NCBI GenBank assembly: GCA_016303265.1
Contig: JAEDLZ010000019.1
Location: 1-19,523, forward strand
Source: Clostridiales bacterium
GTDB lineage: Bacteria; Bacillota; Clostridia; Monoglobales; Monoglobaceae
DNA length: 19,523 nucleotides
Reading direction: 5' to 3'
The notes below the pieces were generated by a model, which did not search any database, had not been told where the DNA came from, and saw only the letters and a list, made by a program, of their open reading frames with translations. Within the stretch, counting starts at the first letter, position 1. Every line of letters starts with the position of its first letter. The translations under genes were made by a program, and so were the position numbers. Shown here in pieces: positions 13,726 through 19,523 of this stretch.

Positions 13726-14706
13726 ATGAAAAAAAGATTGATAATGATTGTTACAGCGCTGATTGTACTGACAAACTTTGCATTTGCTGCAGAACTCACG
13801 CTGACAGATTTTGCGGTTTCCGGTTCGCATATTACCGCAAAGGGCATAATTGACGCGCCGTGCTCGAGAGCCAGCCTGTTTATTGAGAAGGACGGCAGCG
13901 GCGTATATGTTGCTCAGGCAGAGGCTGAAACGGACGGGACATTTGATTTGTCTTTTGACACTCCCGCCGGATTTGAAAGCGGAAGCTATACGGCTTATTT
14001 CGGGGGGACGGATATAGATTCGCCGAAAAGCGTAAGCTTCTCTTATCCCGGAGATAATGTATATGTAAATTATACACCGCCGGAGGATGGAAATAATGAC
14101 GGTGACGGTCAGAAAGACGGCAATATTGACTTTTCTGCCGTTAAGAGGGTAAGCCGCATTACTGTATCGGGACAGGTTAAGGAAAAATCGTCGTCGGACA
14201 ATGATGTCTTGCTGGTTGTGAAGAAGGCGAATGCATCATCCGATGTTCAGGCAAGCGATATTGCTTATATGGATCAGACAACTCTTGATGAAGACGGAAA
14301 GTTCAGTTTTGAGTTTATTTTTGTGGGAAGCCTGAGTGAATATATGGCTTATCTCTATGCGGACGGTAAAAATATTTCCGATAGCATCGAGTTTGCGGGA
14401 AGCTTGAATGATTATGTTACGGCGGAGTTGAGTCTTACTCAGAAAATCAATACGGCGGTGCTTTTGGCAAATATAAAGAATACATACGAAAATGATGTAC
14501 CGTATGTTATGATTATAGCAATGTATGATGAGAATAACACAATGGTGGGAATGAAAACGATGACGGGCAGTGCGGCAGGTCTTGCCGAAACGGCGGATAA
14601 TATGGAGCATGATATTCCGTCCGGGACGGTAAAGATTAAAGCGATGCTCTGGAATTCTCGGGAGGAAATGCTCCCAATAGCAAAACCCGCAGCGCTGGAA
14701 TATTAA
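13726..14706 (+). CDS. Secreted beta-rich protein of unknown function
   Basis: A 326-residue exported protein. The signal peptide MKKRLIMIVTALIVLTNFAFA precedes AELTLTDFAVSG. The mature part appears to hold two or three beta-sandwich modules. The first has ITAKGIIDAPCSRASLFIEKDG and DGTFDLSFDTP; the second has ITVSGQVKEKSSSDNDVLLVVKK and DEDGKFSFEFIFVGS, a pattern like the first, so an internal duplication is likely. An Asp/Asn/Gly-rich linker (PPEDGNNDGDGQKDGN) separates them. The C-terminal part (VMIIAMYDENNTMVGMKTM) resembles accessory domains of clostridial surface proteins. ATG 13726 follows GGAGGGG; a frame extension to 13669 lacks a ribosome-binding site. No enzyme motif is seen; I do not recognise a named family. 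Confidence 0.75.
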   Translation: MKKRLIMIVTALIVLTNFAFAAELTLTDFAVSGSHITAKGIIDAPCSRASLFIEKDGSGVYVAQAEAETDGTFDLSFDTPAGFESGSYTAYFGGTDIDSPKSVSFSYPGDNVYVNYTPPEDGNNDGDGQKDGNIDFSAVKRVSRITVSGQVKEKSSSDNDVLLVVKKANASSDVQASDIAYMDQTTLDEDGKFSFEFIFVGSLSEYMAYLYADGKNISDSIEFAGSLNDYVTAELSLTQKINTAVLLANIKNTYENDVPYVMIIAMYDENNTMVGMKTMTGSAAGLAETADNMEHDIPSGTVKIKAMLWNSREEMLPIAKPAALEY

Positions 14707-14776
14707 AATATACGGCGTACAAAGCCGACTGCTGTTCGGTGGGCGCCGCCGGGTAAAGATATAGGTCACAAATGTA

Positions 14777-14942
14777 AATTTTAAAGAGGTTGCGGCAAAA
14801 TAGTTTCTTGACAAACAATGAACAAAGTAATCCCCGAAAACAGTTTGAATAAAACTGTTTTCGGGGAATTTTCTTTGTTTTGGGAAATTATTTTGTGCAG
14901 ATTGCCGATTAAAAATCATTTTGCCGCAGCCCCTTTAAAATT
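14777..14942 (+). repeat. Palindromic repeat element, copy 2 (apparently complete)
   Basis: A 166-base element bounded by a 25-base inverted repeat. The left arm 14777-14801 (AATTTTAAAGAGGTTGCGGC then AAAAT) matches the reverse complement of 14918-14942 at 23 of 25 positions. Nested inside are AACAAAG/CTTTGTT (14821-14827, 14873-14879) and a 16-bp terminator stem, so the whole element could fold into one long hairpin. It matches copy 1 in the opposite orientation. There is no coding capacity and no clear target-site duplication. Its position just after a gene end suggests it now serves as a terminator. Confidence 0.8.
14831..14879. terminator. Rho-independent terminator inside repeat copy 2
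   Basis: A perfect 16-bp stem TCCCCGAAAACAGTTT (14831-14846) / AAACTGTTTTCGGGGA (14852-14867) with a 5-base loop, followed by ATTTTCTTTGTTTT. It lies 125 bases after the secreted-protein gene and should isolate it from the ABC transporter operon. Confidence 0.88.
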
Positions 14943-15112
14943 CATGAGGAGAATAGTCTGTTTTATGAATAGTCAATCCTAAAAAGCCGAATATTTGATT
15001 TTTGGATTTTCTGTAAAAGCATAATTGGTGATATTTAACAAATTAAATCCGGATAATTTCACAAAATCAACTGAAAACATAGAAAAAATTGTGAAAATCA
15101 TGTGAACACAAT
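14943..15112. other. AT-rich intergenic stretch upstream of the ABC transporter promoter
   Basis: No convincing gene was seen. A 12-codon reading frame from 14944 behind no clear ribosome-binding site is not credible. GTGAAA at 15091 and GTGAAC at 15102 are spaced 11 bases apart and may belong to the regulatory repeats that follow. Confidence 0.5.
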
Positions 15113-15143
15113 TAAAAAGTGTAAATATCTGTAAAAAGTGTAA
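15113..15143 (+). promoter_or_regulatory. Direct repeats just upstream of the ABC transporter -35, candidate activator site
   Basis: TAAAAAGTGTAA occurs at 15113-15124 and again at 15132-15143, a 19-base period (about two helical turns). The second copy abuts the -35 box at 15144. Direct repeats placed like this are typical of AraC-type activators, which commonly control LplABC-like importers; the regulator gene is not in the window. Confidence 0.55.
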
Positions 15144-15172
15144 TTGATATTTTATGGCGCTTATGTTATAAT
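15144..15172 (+). promoter_or_regulatory. Near-consensus sigma-A promoter of the ABC transporter operon
   Basis: TTGATA (15144-15149), a 17-base spacer and TATAAT (15167-15172) with an extended -10 TGT (15164-15166). The predicted start near 15179 gives a leader of about 75 bases before the ATG at 15255. Confidence 0.82.
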
Positions 15173-15175
15173 ATG

Positions 15176-15219
15176 CTTGTATAATATGTACAAGAATTGC
15201 AATGGTTGTTTTGTACATA
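15176..15219. promoter_or_regulatory. TTGTACATA inverted-repeat half-sites at the transcription start, candidate operator
   Basis: TATGTACAA (15185-15193) and TTGTACATA (15211-15219) form a perfect 9-bp inverted repeat around 17 bases. A third half-site gives CTTGTA (15176-15181) / TACAAG (15189-15194). They sit on and just after the predicted transcription start, fitting a repressor or an RNA hairpin in the leader. The sequence is not a CcpA cre site. Confidence 0.5.
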
Positions 15220-15254
15220 TTGGTTAAAACAAAAACTGGAAAGAAGGACAAAAA

Positions 15255-16184
15255 ATGAAAAAAACGCTACTCACGGCATATCGGCAGCGTGCACTGCTCT
15301 GCATGGCGCTTCCGGCAATCATCTTAATTATTATGTTCAATTATGTTCCGTTGTACGGAATAATTGTAGCCTTTAAGAATTTCGACTTTTCACTCGGCAT
15401 CGGAGGAAGTCAGTGGAATGGTCTTGAAAACTTCCGCTACCTGGTAGGCATGGGAAATAAAACATGGAGAATACTCCGTAACACGATGGGTTACTGGGCA
15501 TTGAATACATTAACAGGCATGGCGTGTAATCTTATTCTGGCTCTAGCCATCAATGAGTGCAGAAAGAAATATTTTACGAAGGTTACGCATACGATTATGA
15601 TTTTCCCTACATTCATATCGTTCGTTGCGGTAACATTCATGGTTGAAGCGCTGCTCAAAACCAACGGCGGCTTGATTAACCAGATACTTGCCATGTTCGG
15701 CAAAGCGCCGGTTTCATGGTACAGAGAATCCAAATATTGGCCGTTTATACTCACAATAGTAAACTTGTGGAAAGGTACAGGTTATGGATGTATCCTTTAT
15801 GTTTCGGCTCTTGCCGGCATGGATACTGAAATTTTTGAGGCTGCCGAGATTGACGGAGCTTCAAGATTCCAGCAAATATGGCATATATCCATTCCGCAGC
15901 TTATGGCGCTTATATCGATTAAGCTTATTATGGCCGTTGGAAGCATTATGCATTCAAATACGGGTCTTTACTATCTTGTTACCAAAAATCAGGTTCTGCT
16001 TCATCCGACGGTTCAGACAATCGACGCATATGTATTTGATTCGTTGAGGGGCACCGGTGAGCTTTCTTCCAAGTTCGGTATTCAGGCTGCGATTACATTC
16101 TTCCAGATGATTATCGGATCAACGCTGGTTATTATAACAAATGCTATCGTTAACAAGATTGAACCGGCTAACGCATTATTCTAA
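15255..16184 (+). CDS. Carbohydrate ABC transporter permease, LplB type (CUT1)
   Basis: A 309-residue inner-membrane permease with six predicted TM segments, one half of the sugar import channel. The N-terminus (LCMALPAIILIIMFNYVPLYGIIVAFKNF) is typical of LplB/YteP-like permeases. The ATPase-contact EAA loop is seen as FEAAEIDGASRFQQIWHISI, and the C-terminus NKIEPANALF is the family's usual ending. ATG 15255 follows AAGAAGGA. It is the first gene of a three-gene operon driven by the promoter at 15144. The family imports polysaccharide fragments or alditol-linked sugars, including pectin- and rhamnogalacturonan-derived oligosaccharides; the substrate here is unknown. Confidence 0.94.
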   Translation: MKKTLLTAYRQRALLCMALPAIILIIMFNYVPLYGIIVAFKNFDFSLGIGGSQWNGLENFRYLVGMGNKTWRILRNTMGYWALNTLTGMACNLILALAINECRKKYFTKVTHTIMIFPTFISFVAVTFMVEALLKTNGGLINQILAMFGKAPVSWYRESKYWPFILTIVNLWKGTGYGCILYVSALAGMDTEIFEAAEIDGASRFQQIWHISIPQLMALISIKLIMAVGSIMHSNTGLYYLVTKNQVLLHPTVQTIDAYVFDSLRGTGELSSKFGIQAAITFFQMIIGSTLVIITNAIVNKIEPANALF

Positions 16185-16204
16185 TCGGAAGGGAGATATA
16201 CATA

Positions 16205-17149
16205 ATGGCAGAAAATACTAAAAGGAAAAAATCAAAAGCTAAGGTTGAAGGCGTAAACGGTCGTTTGTTTAAGCCGCAGCCGGTGCTTATGTTTAACTTA
16301 TTGTTGTTTACAATTGTATGTTTGGTACCGATGATTCTGGTTACCATCGTGTCATTCTCAAGCAAGACAAGTATTGCAATTAAAGGGTTTACTTTCTTCC
16401 CGTCGGGATGGTCGCTTGATGCGTATAAGTTTGTATTTAGTAAATGGGATATATTGGTTAAGGCGTACGGCGTCTCTCTTTACGAAGCTTTGTTCGGGAC
16501 TGCTCTTTCTATGTTCCTTACAACATTGTTTGCATATACGATCAGCCGTAAGGAGTTTTTCCTTAAGAAATTCCTGACGACATTCATGGTTATAACCATG
16601 CTGTTTAGCGGCGGCTCCGTTTCAAGTTTCATTGTAAACTCTAATGTATACGGACTCAGAAACAACCTGCTGATTCTTATTTTGCCGGGTTGTGTATCGG
16701 TTTTCAATGCGGTTGTAATAAGAACCTTTATTCAATCAAATGTTCCGAATGAGCTTGTAGAGGCTGCCCGTATTGACGGCGCAGGGGAAACTTACATATT
16801 TTTCAAAATAGTTTTACCGCTTCTTGTTCCCGTTATTGCGTCGCTGGGATTTATGGGCGCTGTCACCCACTGGAACGAATGGCAAACCGCAATGCTTTAT
16901 CTTGACAATCAAAACTTCAGAACATTGCAGCTTGTCCTTAACAGTATAGAAAACGATATAGAGCAGATAAGAAAGCTGGTAGAGACAGGTCAGGCAGATG
17001 CTACGATGATTGAACTGTCCGAGAACCTGCCTACAGATGCGTGCCGAATGGCGTTCCTTCTGTTAACGCTCGGTCCGGTTCTCGTTATATATCCGTTCTT
17101 CCAGAAATACTTTATGAAAGGTCTTACAGTCGGCGCTGTAAAGGGCTAA
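16205..17149 (+). CDS. Carbohydrate ABC transporter permease, LplC/YtcP type (CUT1)
   Basis: A 314-residue inner-membrane permease, the partner of the preceding permease 20 bases upstream. After a basic cytosolic start (KRKKSKAKVEG) come six TM segments. The EAA loop reads LVEAARIDGAGETYIFFKIVLP, and the C-terminus YPFFQKYFMKGLTVGAVKG is the LplC/YtcP signature ending. ATG 16205 follows GGAAGGGAG. With the first permease and the downstream lipoprotein it forms the membrane part of one importer. The ATPase must come from elsewhere, probably a shared MsmX-like subunit. Confidence 0.95.
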   Translation: MAENTKRKKSKAKVEGVNGRLFKPQPVLMFNLLLFTIVCLVPMILVTIVSFSSKTSIAIKGFTFFPSGWSLDAYKFVFSKWDILVKAYGVSLYEALFGTALSMFLTTLFAYTISRKEFFLKKFLTTFMVITMLFSGGSVSSFIVNSNVYGLRNNLLILILPGCVSVFNAVVIRTFIQSNVPNELVEAARIDGAGETYIFFKIVLPLLVPVIASLGFMGAVTHWNEWQTAMLYLDNQNFRTLQLVLNSIENDIEQIRKLVETGQADATMIELSENLPTDACRMAFLLLTLGPVLVIYPFFQKYFMKGLTVGAVKG

Positions 17150-17170
17150 TAAAAACAGGAAATGAATCAG

Positions 17171-17187
17171 CTCTTATGTACTAAGAG
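17171..17187 (+). other. Short hairpin between the permease and the binding-protein gene
   Basis: CTCTTA (17171-17176) and TAAGAG (17182-17187) form a 6-bp stem with a 5-base loop in the 75-base gap. Such stems between permease and binding-protein genes can protect or process the mRNA so that the binding protein is made in excess. The stem is weak and may be chance. Confidence 0.35.
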
Positions 17188-17224
17188 AGAAAAATAAAAA
17201 ATTTTAAAAATAGGAGAAAAAAGT

Positions 17225-18760
17225 ATGAACAAGCGATTTGGTAAGTTATCAATTCTTGCAGCGTTGAGTTTATCAGCGGTTCTGATTGCAACAGGCTGCG
17301 GCGGCAACAAGGAAAACGCAGACAACGGAAAAAAGACGGCTGAGCAGGTAGCGGCCGAATTTGAAAAGGAGTCCAAAAGCATAAGAGTATTCTTTGGCGA
17401 TACAAAGGGTACGGATAATGATGAGGTTTCCGAAGCGGTTTCAAAGCTTTCTAAGGAAAAAATAGGCGTAGAGGTTGAAATGGTATTCTTCGGCGCGGGG
17501 GAATATGCTCAGAAAATGCCGAAACTCATGGCAACAAATGAGCAAATGGATATCGGATTTGACTCAGGTGATGCATTTGTATCCCGTGCAAGAGATGGCG
17601 CTTACTATGATTTGAGCGCAGATCTTGACCAGTATCCTAAGCTTCGGGAACTCTTTGGAGATGAATTCCTCGGCGGCGTAACAATCGACGGCGGTATTTA
17701 CGGTATCCCGACGCTTAAAGAAATGGCTGAAACATGGGTTATCTACATTGACCAGGAAACTCTTGACAGGCACAATATAAAAGCTTCTTCAATTAAGACA
17801 ATTGCGGACGCGGAGGTTATTCTTGAAGCTCTTAAGAGTGAAGGCAGATTGGGCTTTAACATTGGTAAGGCTGGTGAGCATGTTTCGTTTGGCAGAAACC
17901 CCGAATATGATACTATTACAGGACCGTTTGTAATTTCTAATGATGACAGTATTGCTCCGGAGAAAAAGGAAGTTGTAAACTACTATGAAACAGACGATTT
18001 CAGAGAATATGTTGAACTTCTGCACAGCTGGTATGAAAAGGGCTATATATCAGAGGATGTTCTTGAAAACGGAACGATAACATACACGAATAAATTTAAT
18101 ACCGATAAATCATTACGCGGTATTTCCTATATTTCATATGCACCGCTTAACGAGGTTTTAACCTCCAAGGGTGCCGGAAAGGAAATGACGCCGATTCCAT
18201 TAACACCGACAACAATATCTAATGTTTCAACAAGAGGTTCTGTATATTGTATTTATAAGAAGAGTAATAATGTACAGAGCTCACTCAGATTCCTGCAGCT
18301 TTGGAACACAGATAAGGAAGTTAACACTCTTATTAAGTTCGGTATTGAAGGAAAGCACTATAACTTCATTGAGGAAGACGGTGTTAAAAAGGTTAAAAAG
18401 GTTGACGGGGCAAGTTCAATGTATCTCAACCAGAACTGGAGATCAGGAAATGTTCTTATCAGTCAGCTTGAAGCAGGCGAACCTGCTGATAAGTATGAGC
18501 AGTACAAAAAATACAACAAGAATGCCAGAACATCAGTTGTTTTAGGATTTACACCTGACCTTTCAAGTCTGGATGCAGAGCTCGCGGGCTGTAATGCAGT
18601 TGTATCAACAAAGGCTGCTGCTCTGTTAACGGGCGCTATTGACCCGAACGATAAAGAAAACGGCGTTGATGCTGTTGTTAAGGAAATGAAACAGGCAGGT
18701 TCTGCAAAGATAATAACAGAAATTCAGAAGCAGTACCTCAGCTGGATCAAGAATAAATAA
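17225..18760 (+). CDS. Extracellular solute-binding lipoprotein of the CUT1 importer (LplA-like, family 1)
   Basis: A 511-residue lipoprotein. The signal peptide ends at lipobox IATGC with Cys25, followed by a Gly/Asn-rich tether (GGNKENADNGKK). The mature protein shows the LplA-like order: KLSKEKIGVEVEMVFFGAGEYAQKM, MDIGFDSGDAFVSRARDGAYYDLSADLDQYP, YGIPTLKEMAETWVIYIDQE and a C-terminal LSWIKNK ending. It binds the sugar outside the cell and delivers it to the two permeases. ATG 17225 follows AGGAGAAAAA. The permease-permease-binding protein order is standard for this family. The ligand is unknown. Confidence 0.94.
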   Translation: MNKRFGKLSILAALSLSAVLIATGCGGNKENADNGKKTAEQVAAEFEKESKSIRVFFGDTKGTDNDEVSEAVSKLSKEKIGVEVEMVFFGAGEYAQKMPKLMATNEQMDIGFDSGDAFVSRARDGAYYDLSADLDQYPKLRELFGDEFLGGVTIDGGIYGIPTLKEMAETWVIYIDQETLDRHNIKASSIKTIADAEVILEALKSEGRLGFNIGKAGEHVSFGRNPEYDTITGPFVISNDDSIAPEKKEVVNYYETDDFREYVELLHSWYEKGYISEDVLENGTITYTNKFNTDKSLRGISYISYAPLNEVLTSKGAGKEMTPIPLTPTTISNVSTRGSVYCIYKKSNNVQSSLRFLQLWNTDKEVNTLIKFGIEGKHYNFIEEDGVKKVKKVDGASSMYLNQNWRSGNVLISQLEAGEPADKYEQYKKYNKNARTSVVLGFTPDLSSLDAELAGCNAVVSTKAAALLTGAIDPNDKENGVDAVVKEMKQAGSAKIITEIQKQYLSWIKNK

Positions 18761-18777
18761 TAGAATATAAGATTTAA

Positions 18778-18814
18778 TTGCTGTACCCGCCGCTAAGGCG
18801 GGCGGGTACAGCAA
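18778..18814. other. Strong GC-rich hairpin after the ABC operon, without T-tract
   Basis: TTGCTGTACCCGCC (18778-18791) and GGCGGGTACAGCAA (18801-18814) form a perfect 14-bp stem with a 9-base loop, 18 bases after the binding-protein stop. Neither strand has a T-run after it, so it is not a classical intrinsic terminator. It may protect the mRNA 3' end while allowing transcription into the next gene. Confidence 0.7.
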
Positions 18815-18873
18815 GGTGGTAATTCGTAAAGAACAAAAAAGTTGGTTTTAATTGGTAATATTAAGCGGTATTT

Positions 18874-18916
18874 AGAAATTAAATCAAGAATTAAGCAAGA
18901 AATTAAACTGGATTAA
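18874..18916 (+). repeat. Phased ATTAA repeats upstream of the last gene
   Basis: ATTAA recurs at 18878, 18890, 18902 and 18912, i.e. every 10-12 bases. The first three sit in degenerate 12-base units (AGAAATTAAATC, AAGAATTAAGCA, AGAAATTAAACT). It could be bent DNA or a protein-binding array in front of the gene at 18990; no clear -10/-35 pair was identified. A small TGGGC/GCCCA hairpin follows at 18938-18952. Confidence 0.45.
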
Positions 18917-18989
18917 AAAATATTATTAAAGAAGAAATGGGCATAAAGCCCAAAACAGGACATTGATAAATATGAGGAGGCTATTTTAA

Positions 18990-19523
18990 ATGAAGAGATT
19001 GAGCTGTGTATTACTTGTATGCCTATTCTTATTTACAATTTGTTTCCAGACGATTGCAAGTGCTGCAGCATTGGATATAAAGGGCGCAAGTGCGCAAAAT
19101 ATGGCAGCAGGCGAGTATATCAACGCTAACACAATAAGCATTTGGGGTAATTACATATTTGCCTCCACTGTTGATAACGGTCTTGAAATAATTGATATGG
19201 AGGATAGTTCAATTGTTGCCACATGGCATCTTGACAGTACGGATATTATTCCCGGACTTAACTCTTTTTCATCAATACAGACGGTTGTAACGGATGAGTA
19301 TATTATCTGTGCAAACACAATGTATGTGATTGTATTCCCAAATGAGGGAAAGTATACAGATACGCCGCCGGAAGTTATTGCAAGAATTACACCAAATCCG
19401 GCGAAAGCTAAAAGGACATTCAATCAGTTAAAGAGAATGTTCGTACAGGATGGATATTTATATCTTTTTGACCTTACTGCAAAGAATGAGTTTGACGGTG
19501 TAAGCGGCGCGGCTGACATGGCT
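18990..19523 (+). CDS. Secreted protein, 3' end cut off by the window (propeller-like start)
   Basis: The first 178 codons of a gene open to the end of the window. The signal peptide is MKRLSCVLLVCLFLFTICFQ plus TIASA, cleaved near AAALDI. The mature sequence (ISIWGNYIFASTVDNGLEIIDMEDSSIVATWHL, then VVTDEYIICANTMYVIVF and MFVQDGYLYLFDLT) looks like successive blades of a beta-propeller or LVIVD-type repeat, but no full domain is visible. ATG 18990 follows GAGGAGG with a 9-base spacing. It lies 229 bases after the ABC binding protein on the same strand, separated by a hairpin without a T-tract, so cotranscription is possible. An extracellular carbohydrate-linked role is inferred from context only. 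Confidence 0.78.
   Translation, partial: MKRLSCVLLVCLFLFTICFQTIASAAALDIKGASAQNMAAGEYINANTISIWGNYIFASTVDNGLEIIDMEDSSIVATWHLDSTDIIPGLNSFSSIQTVVTDEYIICANTMYVIVFPNEGKYTDTPPEVIARITPNPAKAKRTFNQLKRMFVQDGYLYLFDLTAKNEFDGVSGAADMA

Noticed and set aside
14944..14982. Twelve-codon leader peptide before the ABC operon
   Set aside because: No proper ribosome-binding site or nearby promoter; the window's strong promoter lies 160 bases downstream of it.
14979..15251. Minus-strand 90-codon reading frame in the ABC upstream region
   Set aside because: It overlaps a near-consensus promoter and its repeats, is AT-rich and shows no domain; it is most likely noncoding.
18778..18814. Rho-independent terminator after the ABC operon
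   Set aside because: The stem is strong but no T-run follows on either strand, so I list it only as a hairpin.

Overview
The window looks like a chromosomal segment of an anaerobic member of the Clostridia (Bacillota). Three things point that way: AGGAGG-type ribosome-binding sites with ATG, GTG and TTG starts, Gram-positive lipoprotein and secretion signals without outer-membrane genes, and a gene order familiar from Firmicutes (relA - MBL hydrolase - hemZ; ymdB; pgeF; acpS - lipoprotein - ndoA). A GerS/YdcC-type lipoprotein beside ndoA hints at a spore former. No tRNA, rRNA, CRISPR array, transposase or phage gene was seen. I cannot name the genus.

Bases 1-12331 form one co-directional, tightly packed run of thirteen plus-strand genes. 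Its housekeeping and stress genes are: a 5'-truncated relA, an MBL-fold hydrolase, a HemZ-like radical SAM protein lacking the usual N-terminal region, a degenerate histidine-kinase-like protein without the phospho-acceptor His, the phosphodiesterase YmdB, PgeF (YlmD), a lone peptide-type solute-binding lipoprotein, DNA polymerase IV and a two-TM membrane protein. These are followed by a single-polypeptide AcpS-NnrD fusion, a GerS-like lipoprotein, the mRNA interferase NdoA without an adjacent antitoxin, and a secreted protein of unknown role. The 173 bases before ndoA have strong inverted-repeat structure that could hide the ndoA ribosome-binding site.

Bases 12332-14942 form a small accessory island: a minus-strand membrane acyltransferase and a plus-strand secreted beta-rich protein. 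Both are fired from a symmetric divergent promoter region (13561-13647). The island is flanked by two inverted copies of a roughly 140-166 bp palindromic repeat, each carrying a strong terminator hairpin. The left copy supplies the last codons and stop of the acyltransferase.

Bases 14943-18814 carry a CUT1-type carbohydrate ABC importer (two permeases and a lipoprotein, no ATPase gene) behind an almost consensus sigma-A promoter. Direct repeats lie upstream of the promoter and TTGTACATA half-sites downstream, so regulation by one or more DNA-binding proteins is likely. The window ends in the first 178 codons of a secreted protein, perhaps a propeller-like extracellular protein linked to the importer.

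The most interesting items are the structured leader of the orphan ndoA, the AcpS-NnrD fusion, the pseudo-histidine kinase next to ymdB, and the inverted repeat pair around the acyltransferase island. None proves a new system from sequence alone.
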